Positions 1 to 7,699 of a stretch of 33,249 nt of DNA are shown one piece after another. Position 1 is the stretch's first letter. Every line of letters starts with the position of its first letter. The notes beneath the pieces are model-generated. The model was not told the origin of the DNA and did not search any database. It saw nothing but the letters and a program-made list of their open reading frames with translations. Position numbers and translations under genes: made by a program. This DNA comes from Pelagibius sp050290145 (lineage in GTDB: Bacteria > Pseudomonadota > Alphaproteobacteria > Kiloniellales > Kiloniellaceae), in NCBI GenBank assembly GCA_050290145.1, contig JBNKHC010000137.1, positions 1 to 33,249 of the forward strand. Direction: 5' to 3'.

Positions 1-230
1 ATGTGGTGCAGCTCATCCCCGATCCTTGGCATTTCCAGCCTGTGGATCACCTGTGAGTAGGTCGGACTGTCCGGGTCCGCGTCTACCGTCGCCAGATAGT
101 CGGGTTTCTGTATCCCTGTTCCCGTGTAAATCGCGATGGAATAAAGCAGCTTTTCGCGTGGCGCCTTGATCGCCTCCGCCGGACTCGCATATCCCGGACC
201 GCAACATGTCATCTCGCTCTCTCCACTCAT
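1..230 (-). CDS. mtoX: Selenium-binding protein / methanethiol oxidase, N-terminal part (cut by window edge)
   Basis: Reading the minus strand from ATG at 230 gives about 76 residues that follow the start of the SBP56 family closely: CCGPGY, a PREKLLY segment, PDYLATVDADPDSP, QVIHRLEMP and DELHH, in the family order. Bacterial SBP56 proteins include methanethiol oxidase, which converts methanethiol to formaldehyde, hydrogen sulfide and peroxide, usually with copper. Two in-frame ATGs (230 and 212) each have a GGAGAG ribosome site 6 bases upstream; the family start fits either. The remaining roughly 380 residues lie outside the window, so catalytic and metal ligands cannot be checked. It diverges from the IclR gene at 320 and lies next to a DmdA-like gene, which fits methylated-sulfur metabolism. 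Family assignment is firm; the enzymatic role is inferred. Confidence 0.88.
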   Translation of the reverse strand, partial: MSGESEMTCCGPGYASPAEAIKAPREKLLYSIAIYTGTGIQKPDYLATVDADPDSPTYSQVIHRLEMPRIGDELHH

Positions 231-319
231 GTCGTTCTCTCCGTCCGGCGCATTTTTCAGCTTGTCCCACCGTTCATTTTGTTCTAATTCATGAGACAAA
301 TGTCTGTAAAGTGATAAAA
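231..319. promoter_or_regulatory. Divergent promoter region between mtoX-like and iclR-type genes
   Basis: This 89-base AT-richer gap must hold both divergent promoters. An imperfect inverted repeat, TTTGT (278-282) and ACAAA (296-300) with 13 bases between, lies just before the IclR start and could be an IclR-family operator. No clear -35/-10 pair could be picked. Confidence 0.35.
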
Positions 320-1081
320 ATGCATCTCAACCGACTTATTGCCGTTTTGGAAACAGTGGCCATTGCCGGACGAGCAGTTTCGCCTGCAGACGTACAGCGC
401 GCCACCGGCCTTCCACGCCCTACCTGCTACCGCTTGCTTCAGACCCTGGCCGAGCATCGACTGCTGGACGAGCCTGAGGGAGCGTCGCGTTACCTCATTG
501 GCGAGCGACTGAAGCGGATTGCCATCCTGGGCCAACCGGATGCGGATGTGTGCCGGGCTGCCGCCCCGACACTGAGGGAAATGGCCATCGAATTCGGCGA
601 AGCCGTCTTTCTCTCCAGGTTCCGGGACAGAAAAGTAGAGATCATCCACGTGGAAACGCCGGTTGACGCTGCGCGATCCTTCATTCACCCCGGCCTCGGC
701 AACCGGCCCATGCACGCCTGCTCCTGCTCAAAGGCAATAGCCGCCTTCGCCGATCAGGAGTTCCAGAGTGAGATCCTCTCCAGTCCTCTGCGCGCCTACA
801 CGGAACAGACAAAGACCCTGCCGGGCGAAATTGAGCAGGAATTTTCTGCCATCCGAGACCGTGGTTATGCAGAGTGCGTCGAAGAAATCGAAGTAGGCGT
901 CTCAAGCGTCGCCGCGCCGATCCGCATCGGAAACCTTGGGGTTCCGTTCAGCGTTGGCGCGACTGGTCCCATCCGTCGCTTTACACGCCACCACCGCGAA
1001 AAAATCGGTACTAGGCTGATGGGGATTGCAGATCAGATTGCAGCGAACCTACAGCTCGCCCATTCGGGCTCCCCGAGCTGA
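320..1081 (+). CDS. IclR-family transcriptional regulator
   Basis: From ATG 320 this is a 253-residue protein of normal IclR length. The N-terminal winged helix-turn-helix (about residues 1-60) begins MHLNRLIAVLETV and contains VQRATGLPRPTCYRLLQTL followed by the wing. The rest is the IclR effector domain: REMAIEFGEAVFLSRF, the GNRPMHACSCSKAIAAF segment, and ECVEEIEVGVSSVAAPI near the end. The reading frame extends upstream to 206, but those 38 residues are not family-like and overlap the divergent gene, so 320 is preferred even though its ribosome site is weak. It lies between the methanethiol oxidase gene and the DmdA-like gene and probably regulates both. The ligand is unknown. Confidence 0.9.
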   Translation: MHLNRLIAVLETVAIAGRAVSPADVQRATGLPRPTCYRLLQTLAEHRLLDEPEGASRYLIGERLKRIAILGQPDADVCRAAAPTLREMAIEFGEAVFLSRFRDRKVEIIHVETPVDAARSFIHPGLGNRPMHACSCSKAIAAFADQEFQSEILSSPLRAYTEQTKTLPGEIEQEFSAIRDRGYAECVEEIEVGVSSVAAPIRIGNLGVPFSVGATGPIRRFTRHHREKIGTRLMGIADQIAANLQLAHSGSPS

Positions 1082-1119
1082 AGCCGCTCAAAGGAGATGT
1101 GTACCAGGGGTCGACAAGC

Positions 1120-2280
1120 ATGCTCTCAGAAGATGTCGGAACATTCCAGAAAGTAAGCTTCGGAACGCAAGTACGAAAATCACCCTATTCCGACGCTGCG
1201 TTGCGATGGGGTGCAAAGCGATTCTCAGTCTACAATCACATGTACATCCCCCGTGATTTCGGCAACCCGGTGCAGAATTTCTGGAACCTCGTGAACGAGG
1301 CTATTCTCTGTGACGTCGGCGCTGAGCGCCAGGTTGAGATCACGGGGCCGGATGGTGCGAGGTTCGTGCAGTATCTTAGTTGTCGGGATCTTTCCAAATG
1401 CCAAGTAGGTCAGTGCAAGTATGTTTTGATCACGGACCAAGATGGTGGCGTCATCAATGATCCTGTCCTTCTGAAACTCGCGGAAGGCCATTACTGGCTA
1501 TCGATTGCAGACAGCGATGTGCTGTTGTGGGCAAAGGGGGTTGCGGCAAACGCCGGCATGGATGTGCGTGTCGCAGAGCCAGATGTTTCCCCGCTTCAAC
1601 TTCAGGGTCCAAAGTCGCGCGAGATCCTGCGCGCGGCGTTTGGCGATGCTCCGACAGAGCTGAAGTATTATTGGTTTACCGAATATGACTGGAATGGCGT
1701 GCCCCTCATCATTTCACGCACCGGTTGGTCGAGCGAGTTGGGATATGAGATTTTCTTGCGGGACGGCTCTGCCGGCGATCGGCTGTGGGAATACCTGATG
1801 GAGGTCGGGCGCCCGTTGGGGCTCCATCCAGGGCACACCTCCAACATTCGCCGTATCGAAGGTGCGATGCTGTCATATCACGCGGATATGACCCTGAAGA
1901 ACAATCCATTCGAACTCGGAATGGATCGCTTCGTCAATCTGGAGATGGAGGCCGATTTCGTCAGTAAATCGGCCCTGATGCGGATCAAGGAAGAAGGCGT
2001 TACTCAGCTGTTCGTCGGTTTGGAGATTGAAGGTCCTCCGCTCGCCGGTTCGAACGACGAACATTGGCCGATCACCAAGGATGGGCAAGTTGTCGGTCGA
2101 GTCACGTCCGCGATCTATTCACCACGCCTGAAAAAGAACATCGCGTTGGCGATGATGGCTCGCCAATACGCCGAGATCGGCACCCGCGCGGTCATCGACA
2201 CGTTCGCGGAATCGCGAAACTGCGAAGTCGTTCCCAAACCGTTTTACGACCCCAAGAAATTGATCGCGGCACACACCTAG
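1120..2280 (+). CDS. dmdA: DmdA-like DMSP demethylase / GcvT-family methyltransferase
   Basis: About 386 residues of the aminomethyltransferase (GcvT) fold. The match to DMSP demethylase is specific: YNHM near the N-terminus, ERQVEITGPDGARF, a RDL...GQCKYV segment, GGVINDPVLLKLAE, WLSIADSDVLLWAKG, EPDVSPLQLQGPKS and the later RRIEGAMLSYHADMT and NNPFELGMDRF. DmdA transfers a methyl group from DMSP to tetrahydrofolate, giving methylmercaptopropionate. The frame can start at GTG 1099, but AAGGAG is then only 2 bases away; ATG 1120 has AGGGG at a 9-base spacing and is preferred. It follows the IclR gene by 38 bases and is probably cotranscribed with it. A related O- or N-demethylase cannot be excluded, because DmdA and other GcvT-like demethylases share this fold. 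No dmdB/C/D is visible. Confidence 0.75.
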   Translation: MLSEDVGTFQKVSFGTQVRKSPYSDAALRWGAKRFSVYNHMYIPRDFGNPVQNFWNLVNEAILCDVGAERQVEITGPDGARFVQYLSCRDLSKCQVGQCKYVLITDQDGGVINDPVLLKLAEGHYWLSIADSDVLLWAKGVAANAGMDVRVAEPDVSPLQLQGPKSREILRAAFGDAPTELKYYWFTEYDWNGVPLIISRTGWSSELGYEIFLRDGSAGDRLWEYLMEVGRPLGLHPGHTSNIRRIEGAMLSYHADMTLKNNPFELGMDRFVNLEMEADFVSKSALMRIKEEGVTQLFVGLEIEGPPLAGSNDEHWPITKDGQVVGRVTSAIYSPRLKKNIALAMMARQYAEIGTRAVIDTFAESRNCEVVPKPFYDPKKLIAAHT

Positions 2281-2897
2281 GTCGCATCCTACGGACGTGT
2301 TGATGACGCCATGTCTTCGTTCAAGGCTTAATTTTGAAGCGATCGTCAGGGCGAACTGGTATTCAAGCGCAACTTCAAGCAAATCACTTCATCGGCGGCG
2401 GGGCATTGCAGCATCCTCGTGCCGCTGCGAGCATGGAATTGGCACAAAGCAGACATGGCCAGTAGTCTCCGATCACGTCCGCTATCCGGCACTAACCGGA
2501 CATCGCAGCATCCAAGTCAGCTTTCGGCCCAAGAGCTCCGCGCAGATCGGCCGCACAGCCAGGCCACAACAGTCTAAACCAACGAGTGGTACCGAACCTG
2601 GGGAGAGGTCACTCGCGGTCTTTACCGACGGGTCCTGTCACTGAGCGCGCAAATCCACCGACGTCGTTATCCACGCGCAGTCGCGCAATGGGGGTTTCCC
2701 CAAGGCGGCGATTATTCGGACGATATTATTCAACCTTTAGGGTGGGTAGTGGCCGAAGAAGGCGGCGAGGAAGTGCGCAAGCGCTTCGAGCACTGGCGCA
2801 GCTCGACGCGGAAGCCTGCGGTCTTCTGAAGTGGCGATGACGATGCTCTGCGCTCATAGGGCATCCGTTCGTGGTCCTGCAATCGATCTGTTACCGA
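2281..2897. other. Intergenic stretch without a convincing gene
   Basis: About 600 bases between the DmdA-like gene and the amide regulon promoter. A 115-residue frame (2297-2644) and several minus-strand frames are open, but their composition is Ser/Arg-rich, they lack ribosome sites and no family is recognised. No tRNA, terminator with a T tract, or transposase was found. The local composition is lower in GC than the operon that follows, which may mark old degraded sequence. Confidence 0.5.
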
Positions 2898-2926
2898 TTG
2901 ACTCGCTGCGGGTTGATGGCTAGCGT
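2898..2926 (+). promoter_or_regulatory. Candidate promoter of the NCS1-hydrolase-amiCR unit
   Basis: TTGACT (2898-2903), 17 bases, TAGCGT (2921-2926). The element TTGACTCGC-N11-GGCTAGC recurs almost exactly at 7664-7692 ahead of the second leader, which is strong internal evidence that it is functional. Transcription would start near 2933, about 18 bases before the first leader hairpin. Confidence 0.65.
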
Positions 2927-2950
2927 TACCTGTCCGCTGAACTGGCGGAA

Positions 2951-3044
2951 CGGCAGCAGTGCGGCTGCCGAGCGAAATCGCAGGCGAAGAGGCCTCCGAA
3001 TGACTCCTGAATGTGGAGCCATGCGGAGGCCTCTTCGCCTTTTT
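2951..3044 (+). promoter_or_regulatory. Antitermination leader 1 (candidate AmiR/ANTAR RNA target)
   Basis: The first hairpin is CGGCAGC-AGTGCG-GCTGCCG (2951-2970), a perfect 7-bp stem with a six-base loop carrying A at position 1 and G at position 4, as published for ANTAR targets. Eleven bases later comes AGGC-GAAGAG-GCCT (2982-2995), also a hexaloop but with G at loop position 1. This second hairpin uses the 5' arm of the terminator at 2982-3044, so the two structures are mutually exclusive. That is the ANTAR antitermination arrangement. It lies between the promoter at 2898 and the NCS1 gene, and amiR is in the same unit. AmiR binding is inferred. Confidence 0.65.
2982..3044 (+). terminator. 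Leader 1 intrinsic terminator
   Basis: A perfect 17-bp stem (2982-2998 with 3024-3040), extended inward by two short paired segments to a 7-base loop at 3008-3014, followed by TTTTT (3040-3044). It lies 145 bases before the NCS1 start codon, so it works as an attenuator and not as the end of an operon. Confidence 0.8.
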
Positions 3045-3188
3045 GCGTTGAGGGGCCGGAGGCAGGTAACGGTGTCGGGCCCCTTGATGGCTTCGGTCAT
3101 ACCCGATCGCAACTTGTTTGCCGGCCCGGCGTGGCGCTTCGGCGCCCCAGCGCGCCCTGCAAACCAAGATCCGTCGGGGAGGCGGGAA

Positions 3189-4508
3189 ATGAACAAGATT
3201 ACTGAAGAAGTCGAAGTGCTCGAATCCGAGGTCGACCATGTCTTGGGCGCGGAATACGAGCACACACCGGTTCCGCTTTCGGCGCGGCGCAGCATGTTCT
3301 CCGTCACCACCGTGTGGATCGGTTTTCCAATGATCATCACCGGCGCCATGACGGGCTCCCTGCTGGTGCTGGGCATGGGTTTCGTGGACGCCCTCTATGC
3401 CATGGTCATCGGCAACATCATCATGTTCGCCTATGTCGGCGCCCTGGGTGTGCTGGGCACGTCGCGCGGCATGAACTTCGCGCTCCTGGCCAGCATCGTC
3501 TTCGGGCGCAAGGGCTACGTCTTCGCCTCGGGTCTGCTCTCCACCCTGCTGTTGGGATGGTACGCCGTGCAGACGGGCATCACCGGTGCCCTGGTCAGCG
3601 CCACCTATGACCTGAACTACGTGCTCATGACCATCGTGGCCGGGGTCCTCTATATCGGCATCACCTTCGTCGGCGTCCGCGGCCTGCACGCCATCGGTCT
3701 GGTTTCGGTGCCGCTGTTCGTCGTTCTCGGCCTCTGGGTGGTCTTCGACGCCGCCTCGACCTCCAGCTGGGACGCGATCGTCAGCTATCCCGGCAACAAC
3801 GGCGTGGCCACCATGTCGATGGGCGTCGGCCTGACGGTGGTGATCGCCCTCTTCATCGACGCTGGCACCGTCACGGCAGACTTCAACCGCTGGGCGGCGG
3901 ACAAGAGAAGCTCGATTGTTGCCACCTTCAGCGCTTTTCCCTTCGCCAACCTGGTGGCCATGCTGATCGGCGGCATCACCACCGCGGCCCTGGCCGTGCC
4001 CGATGCCAATCCCTTCGGCGCCGACAACATGTTCGGCTACATGAACGGCAAGCAGATCGCTTTCCTCAGCGTTCTGGCCTTCGTCTTCCTCTACTGCAAC
4101 CTGGGATCGGTCTGCGCGCACTGCCTCTACAACGCGGCCACCGGCTGGTCGCGCATTCTCGGCAGCCACATGCGCGTCTACGCCGTGATCCTGGGGGCGA
4201 TAGGCATCGCCGTTGCGGCGACCAACGTCTGGGCCTTTTTCATCGAGTGGTTGAGCCTGCTCGGCATCCTGGTGCCGCCGATCGGCGCGATTATACTGGT
4301 CGACCAGTACGTAGCCCGGCGTGACTCGGAGATCGACCGCGACTGGCGCGGCACGGCTTTCGTGGCTTGGGCCATTGGCTCGGCCGTGGCCTTTGCCGTC
4401 GAGTTCATGGCGCCGGAGCTGTCGACGGCGATCTGCGCGGCTCTGGCCGGCGGCATCGCCTATGGCGTCATTTCAACGGTGGCCGAGCCCAAAAGGGCGT
4501 CGACCTGA
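3189..4508 (+). CDS. NCS1-family (CodB-like) cytosine/purine-type permease
   Basis: 439 residues, the usual length of the nucleobase:cation symporter-1 family. A polar N-terminus of about 45 residues ends in TPVPLSARRSMFSVTTVWIGFP, the typical NCS1 entry into the first membrane segment; about a dozen hydrophobic segments follow, with a DAGTVTADFNRWA stretch in the middle matching CodB-like permeases. ATG 3189 is chosen because GGAGGCGGGAA precedes it; the frame upstream runs through the leader terminator and is not coding. It is the first gene behind leader 1 and is followed by an alpha/beta hydrolase after 73 bases. NCS1 members import nucleobases, hydantoins or related small amides. The substrate here is unknown, though the regulon suggests a nitrogenous compound broken down to an amide. 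Confidence 0.88.
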   Translation: MNKITEEVEVLESEVDHVLGAEYEHTPVPLSARRSMFSVTTVWIGFPMIITGAMTGSLLVLGMGFVDALYAMVIGNIIMFAYVGALGVLGTSRGMNFALLASIVFGRKGYVFASGLLSTLLLGWYAVQTGITGALVSATYDLNYVLMTIVAGVLYIGITFVGVRGLHAIGLVSVPLFVVLGLWVVFDAASTSSWDAIVSYPGNNGVATMSMGVGLTVVIALFIDAGTVTADFNRWAADKRSSIVATFSAFPFANLVAMLIGGITTAALAVPDANPFGADNMFGYMNGKQIAFLSVLAFVFLYCNLGSVCAHCLYNAATGWSRILGSHMRVYAVILGAIGIAVAATNVWAFFIEWLSLLGILVPPIGAIILVDQYVARRDSEIDRDWRGTAFVAWAIGSAVAFAVEFMAPELSTAICAALAGGIAYGVISTVAEPKRAST

Positions 4509-4519
4509 CCCGATGCGAC

Positions 4520-4547
4520 GGGGCGGCTGCGGGAACGCAGCCGCCCC
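4520..4547 (+). other. Intercistronic hairpin
   Basis: A perfect 12-bp GC-rich stem (4520-4531 with 4536-4547) closed by the loop GGAA, without a T tract, between the permease stop and the hydrolase start. It is more likely an mRNA-stabilising or processing element than a terminator. Confidence 0.55.
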
Positions 4548-4581
4548 CAAAGAATAACAACCGTACCGCCTGGAGAACACC

Positions 4582-5601
4582 ATGAGCCTCGATTACGAAA
4601 TCTTCGACCTGGGGGACTTTACCCTGCAGCGTGGCGCGACCCTGCGCGATGCCAAACTCGCCTACAAGACCTTCGGCGAGCTCTCGGCGAAGAAGGACAA
4701 CGTTATCGTCTATCCCACCTGGTACTCGGGGCAGCACTACGACAACGAGTGGCTGGTCGGCGAGGGCATGGCCCTGGACCCCAAGAAGTACTTCATCATT
4801 ATCCCGAACATGCTGGGCAACGGCCTGTCGTCGTCGCCCAGCAACATGCCGGAACCCTATAACGCCGCGCGCTTTCCGCAGGTCACCGCCTACGACAACG
4901 TGCGCGCCCAGCACAAGCTGGTAACGGAGCACTTCGGCATCGAGAAGCTGCCGCTGGTCACCGGCTGGTCCATGGGCGGCCTGCAGACCTTTCACTGGGG
5001 GGCGATGTATCCCGACATGGTCGAGCGCATCGCGCCTTTCTGCGGGTCGGCGAAGTGTTCGCGCCACAACTTTGTTTTCCTGGAAGGCGTCAAAGCGGCC
5101 CTCACCGCCGATGCCGCCTGGGACAACGGCTGGTACAAGGAGAAACCGGCCAAGGGCCTGCGCGCGGCCGCGCGGGTCTATGCCGGTTGGGGTTTCTCGC
5201 AGGCTTTCTACCGTCACGAGCTGGATCTGAAGGAAATGGGATTTTCCTCCCTGGAGGATTTCCTCATCGGCTTCTGGGAAGGCTTCTTCCTGCCGAAGGA
5301 CGCCAATAACCTGCTGACCATGCTGTGGACCTGGCAGAATGGCGATATCAGCGACAACGAGCTCTACAACGGCGATCTGAAGAAGGCATTGGGGGCGATC
5401 AAGGCCAAGGCCTACGTCATGCCGGGGCGCACGGACCTGTATTTTCCGCCGGAAGACAGCGAATTCGAGGTCGCCAACATGCCGAACGCGACCCTGGTGC
5501 CTTTTGAGTCGATCTGGGGGCATTTCGCGGGCGGTCCGGGCATTAACCAAACCGACGTGGCCTTCCTGGACGGCAAGCTGAAGGAGCTTCTTGCGTCTTA
5601 G
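4582..5601 (+). CDS. Alpha/beta hydrolase, MetX (homoserine acetyltransferase)-like
   Basis: 339 residues with the MetX-type fold order: LAYKTFGELSAKKDN near the start, then an oxyanion and substrate region, the nucleophile elbow GWSMGG with Ser130, a lid region, and the acid and base in PGRTDLYFPPED (Asp285) and IWGHFAGGPG (His314). The catalytic triad therefore looks complete. GGAG sits 6 bases before the ATG. Proteins of this type range from true acyltransferases to hydrolases. The location between a permease and amiC in an amide-inducible unit, with no methionine genes nearby, argues for a hydrolase that feeds the amide pathway. The exact substrate cannot be deduced. Confidence 0.82.
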   Translation: MSLDYEIFDLGDFTLQRGATLRDAKLAYKTFGELSAKKDNVIVYPTWYSGQHYDNEWLVGEGMALDPKKYFIIIPNMLGNGLSSSPSNMPEPYNAARFPQVTAYDNVRAQHKLVTEHFGIEKLPLVTGWSMGGLQTFHWGAMYPDMVERIAPFCGSAKCSRHNFVFLEGVKAALTADAAWDNGWYKEKPAKGLRAAARVYAGWGFSQAFYRHELDLKEMGFSSLEDFLIGFWEGFFLPKDANNLLTMLWTWQNGDISDNELYNGDLKKALGAIKAKAYVMPGRTDLYFPPEDSEFEVANMPNATLVPFESIWGHFAGGPGINQTDVAFLDGKLKELLAS

Positions 5602-5841
5602 GGTTTGCCCCGGGGCAAGGGAACAAAATAGAGTCGAGGGAGGTAGCCCTTGGGTTGAATTCCGGGAGGACCGCGCAGCGACAGAGCGCCGGCAAAGGCG
5701 CCACGGCTGACGGGCTGCGGCAATATGGCCGAGGCCGTGCAAGCGGAAAACCGATAAGATCGGGTCGCTGCTGTGCAAACAGGGAGTGCGATGGCCGCCG
5801 CGTCCTGACGGCCTTTTCGGAGACATGAGGGGGACGGAACT
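5602..5841. other. Gap between hydrolase and amiC with possible weak attenuator
   Basis: 240 bases without a gene. They hold a 14-base palindrome, TTGCCCCGGGGCAA (5605-5618), two small hexaloop hairpins (GCGCC-GGCAAA-GGCGC at 5686-5701 and CGGC-AATATG-GCCG at 5718-5731), and a short stem GGCCG/CGGCC followed by TTTT (5793-5817). The parts resemble the leaders elsewhere in the regulon, but the second hairpin does not overlap the terminator and no matching promoter is present, so an antitermination role is doubtful. Confidence 0.35.
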
Positions 5842-6984
5842 GTGAAGACAACGGAAAACACCTCCGAGCCGTGGCGCGTCGGCGTCCTGTTTTCGCAGAG
5901 CGGGTTCATGGCCGTGATCGAGGAGACGCAGCTGCGCGGCACCTTGACGGCGATTGACGAGATCAACGATGCAGGCGGCATCAACGGCCGCCCGCTGGAA
6001 CCGCTTATCTATGATCCCGCTTCTGAAGCACGGGCCTTCGGCTACCTGGCCAAGCGGCTGATGGTAGAGGACGGCGTCAACACAATCTTCGGCTGCTATA
6101 CGTCGAGCAGCCGCAAGGCGGTGCTGCCGGTTGTCGAGCGTCTCAACGGCCTGCTCTGGTATCCGACGCTCTACGAGGGCTTCGAGTTCTCGCCGAACGT
6201 CATCTACACCGGCGCGGCACCGAACCAGAACAGCGTCGAGCTGTGCCGTGTTCTCATGGAGGCCTACGGTACGCGCTTCTTCTTCATCGGGTCCGACTAT
6301 GTCTATCCGCGGGAGTCCAACCGCATAATGCGCGAGTTGGTGCGCAACAGCGGCGGCGAAGTGGTGGGCGAGCGCTATTTGCGCCTGGGCGCCGATCGCA
6401 AGGAATTCGTGCCGTTGATGCGGGAGATCAACGAGGCCCAACCCGACGTGATCTTCTCCACCGTGGTTGGCGATTCCACTGTCTTTCTCTATCAGAGCTA
6501 CGCGGACTTCGGTTTCGACCCCAAGGTCATGCCGATCGCCAGCCTCACCACAACCGAGGCCGAGATCAAGGCGATGGGCTACGACGTGGGCGAGGGGCAT
6601 ATCACGGCGGCGCCCTATTTTCAGGGCATCGGCAACGAGCGGAACTCCAGCTTCGTCAACCTCTACAAGAAGCGTTACGGCGAGGATCAGTCGACGAACA
6701 TGTGCCTGGAGGCGGCCTACTTCCAGGTCCATGTCTTCGCCAAGACTCTGGAGCAGACCAACTCGATGGACACGGAGTTGCTGCGGGCCTCGGTCATGGG
6801 CTCGGAGTTCGAGGCGCCGCAGGGCGAGATCTCCATCAATCCGGTCTGCGGCCACACCGACCTCTGGACGCGGATCGGCCGCGCCAACGAGAAAGGCCAG
6901 TTCGATATCGTCTACGATTCCGGCAGCCGGGTGAAGGCCGACCCCTACCTGATCGGCTACAGCCGCAACCTCGCCTACGGCTAG
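5842..6984 (+). CDS. amiC: AmiC-type cytoplasmic amide sensor (negative regulator of AmiR)
   Basis: 380 residues of the periplasmic-binding-protein type I fold but with no signal peptide: the protein begins directly with strand residues WRVGVLFSQSGFMAVIEE. Features shared with Pseudomonas AmiC include GCYTSSSRKAVLPVVER, WYPTLYEGFEFSPNVIYTG, APNQNS, FFIGSDYVYPRESN and VIFSTVVGDST. In the known system AmiC holds the antiterminator AmiR inactive and releases it when a short-chain amide binds. The GTG start is preceded by a GGGGG-rich ribosome site. It lies 48 bases before amiR, as expected for cotranscription. It is clearly homologous to the secreted binding protein at 7933, with the ligand-pocket stretches retained. 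Confidence 0.92.
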   Translation: MKTTENTSEPWRVGVLFSQSGFMAVIEETQLRGTLTAIDEINDAGGINGRPLEPLIYDPASEARAFGYLAKRLMVEDGVNTIFGCYTSSSRKAVLPVVERLNGLLWYPTLYEGFEFSPNVIYTGAAPNQNSVELCRVLMEAYGTRFFFIGSDYVYPRESNRIMRELVRNSGGEVVGERYLRLGADRKEFVPLMREINEAQPDVIFSTVVGDSTVFLYQSYADFGFDPKVMPIASLTTTEAEIKAMGYDVGEGHITAAPYFQGIGNERNSSFVNLYKKRYGEDQSTNMCLEAAYFQVHVFAKTLEQTNSMDTELLRASVMGSEFEAPQGEISINPVCGHTDLWTRIGRANEKGQFDIVYDSGSRVKADPYLIGYSRNLAYG

Positions 6985-7032
6985 GCGGGGCCGCGCAGAT
7001 CATCAACACCGCGATGAGATTCGAAGACTGAG

Positions 7033-7689
7033 ATGACCAAGCAGACTTTGAAACTGAAGAGGGAGGCTGGCGGCCAGCACAAATCCGCAGCTTCACCGTT
7101 GCGCCATCGGGCCAGCCCCTCGACGTATGACTTCGCTAACCTCGGCGTCGCCGTTGCAACGGAGCGCAACGATGACGGTGCGCGCCTCATCCGGGAGCTG
7201 CAACGGCTGCGCGCGGAGGTGCACCACGTCTGGCCGATGCCGCAGCAACTGCCGTCGGAATACGATGTCGTCTTCTGCGACCTGACCGAGGACCTGCCGG
7301 GCCGGCTGCCCTGGCTGCCGGGCGAGGCGGACAGCGCGCTGGTGCTGATCATCTCGGAAAGGACCCCTTTCAGCCTCAAGCTGCTGCACCGCTGCGCCGC
7401 CCAGGCGGTGCTGCACTGCCCGGTATCACCCCTGGCCGTGCAGACCAGCCTGGCGCTGGCCCGCGAACATCACCTCTACGAGCAGCGCCTGCGCGGGCGC
7501 ATCGACAAACTGGATGACAACCTGCGCACCATGCGCAGCGTCGAGCGCGCCAAGTCGATCGTGATGCGCAGCAAGAACCTGGACGAGGAAGAGGCCTATC
7601 ACTTCCTGCGGCGCCAGGCGATGGCACGACGCGTTTCGATCGGCACCATCGCCAATGCGGTTATTGACTCGCAGGAGCTTCTTGGCTAG
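7033..7689 (+). CDS. amiR: AmiR-type ANTAR transcription antiterminator
   Basis: 218 residues. The N-terminal part (about 35-145) resembles a degenerate response-regulator receiver domain, followed by a charged helix, EQRLRGRIDKLDDNLR, suited to coiled-coil dimerisation, and a C-terminal three-helix ANTAR domain: SVERAKSIVMRSKNLDEEEAYHFLRRQAMARR. ANTAR proteins bind paired hexaloop hairpins in nascent RNA and block intrinsic terminators. The gene follows amiC and is immediately followed by two candidate target leaders; its last codons and stop overlap the promoter of the downstream unit (7664-7692). The ribosome site is weak, so translational coupling or low expression relative to amiC is possible. 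Confidence 0.9.
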   Translation: MTKQTLKLKREAGGQHKSAASPLRHRASPSTYDFANLGVAVATERNDDGARLIRELQRLRAEVHHVWPMPQQLPSEYDVVFCDLTEDLPGRLPWLPGEADSALVLIISERTPFSLKLLHRCAAQAVLHCPVSPLAVQTSLALAREHHLYEQRLRGRIDKLDDNLRTMRSVERAKSIVMRSKNLDEEEAYHFLRRQAMARRVSIGTIANAVIDSQELLG

Positions 7690-7692
7690 CTT
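7664..7692 (+). promoter_or_regulatory. Candidate promoter of the transporter-amidase unit, inside the amiR 3' end
   Basis: TTGACT (7664-7669), 17 bases, TAGCTT (7687-7692). It repeats the 2898 promoter: TTGACTCGC, 11 variable bases, GGCTAGC. The -10 box contains the amiR stop codon TAG. Confidence 0.6.
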
Positions 7693-7699
7693 CTGAAGA

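Noticed and set aside
2297..2644. Possible small plus-strand gene
   Set aside because: No ribosome site, Ser/Arg/Pro-rich, no family, and no operon context.
2730..4169. 479-residue minus-strand open frame
   Set aside because: Antisense to the NCS1 permease and to leader 1; His/Glu-rich shadow composition.
5686..5817. Fourth AmiR-type leader before amiC
   Set aside because: The two small hexaloop hairpins and a weak terminator are there, but the second hairpin does not overlap the terminator and the shared promoter and AGGCGAAG motif are missing.
4468..6855. 795-residue minus-strand open frame
   Set aside because: It runs antisense through the hydrolase and amiC genes, whose plus-strand proteins have clear family motifs; long antisense frames are expected in GC-rich coding DNA.
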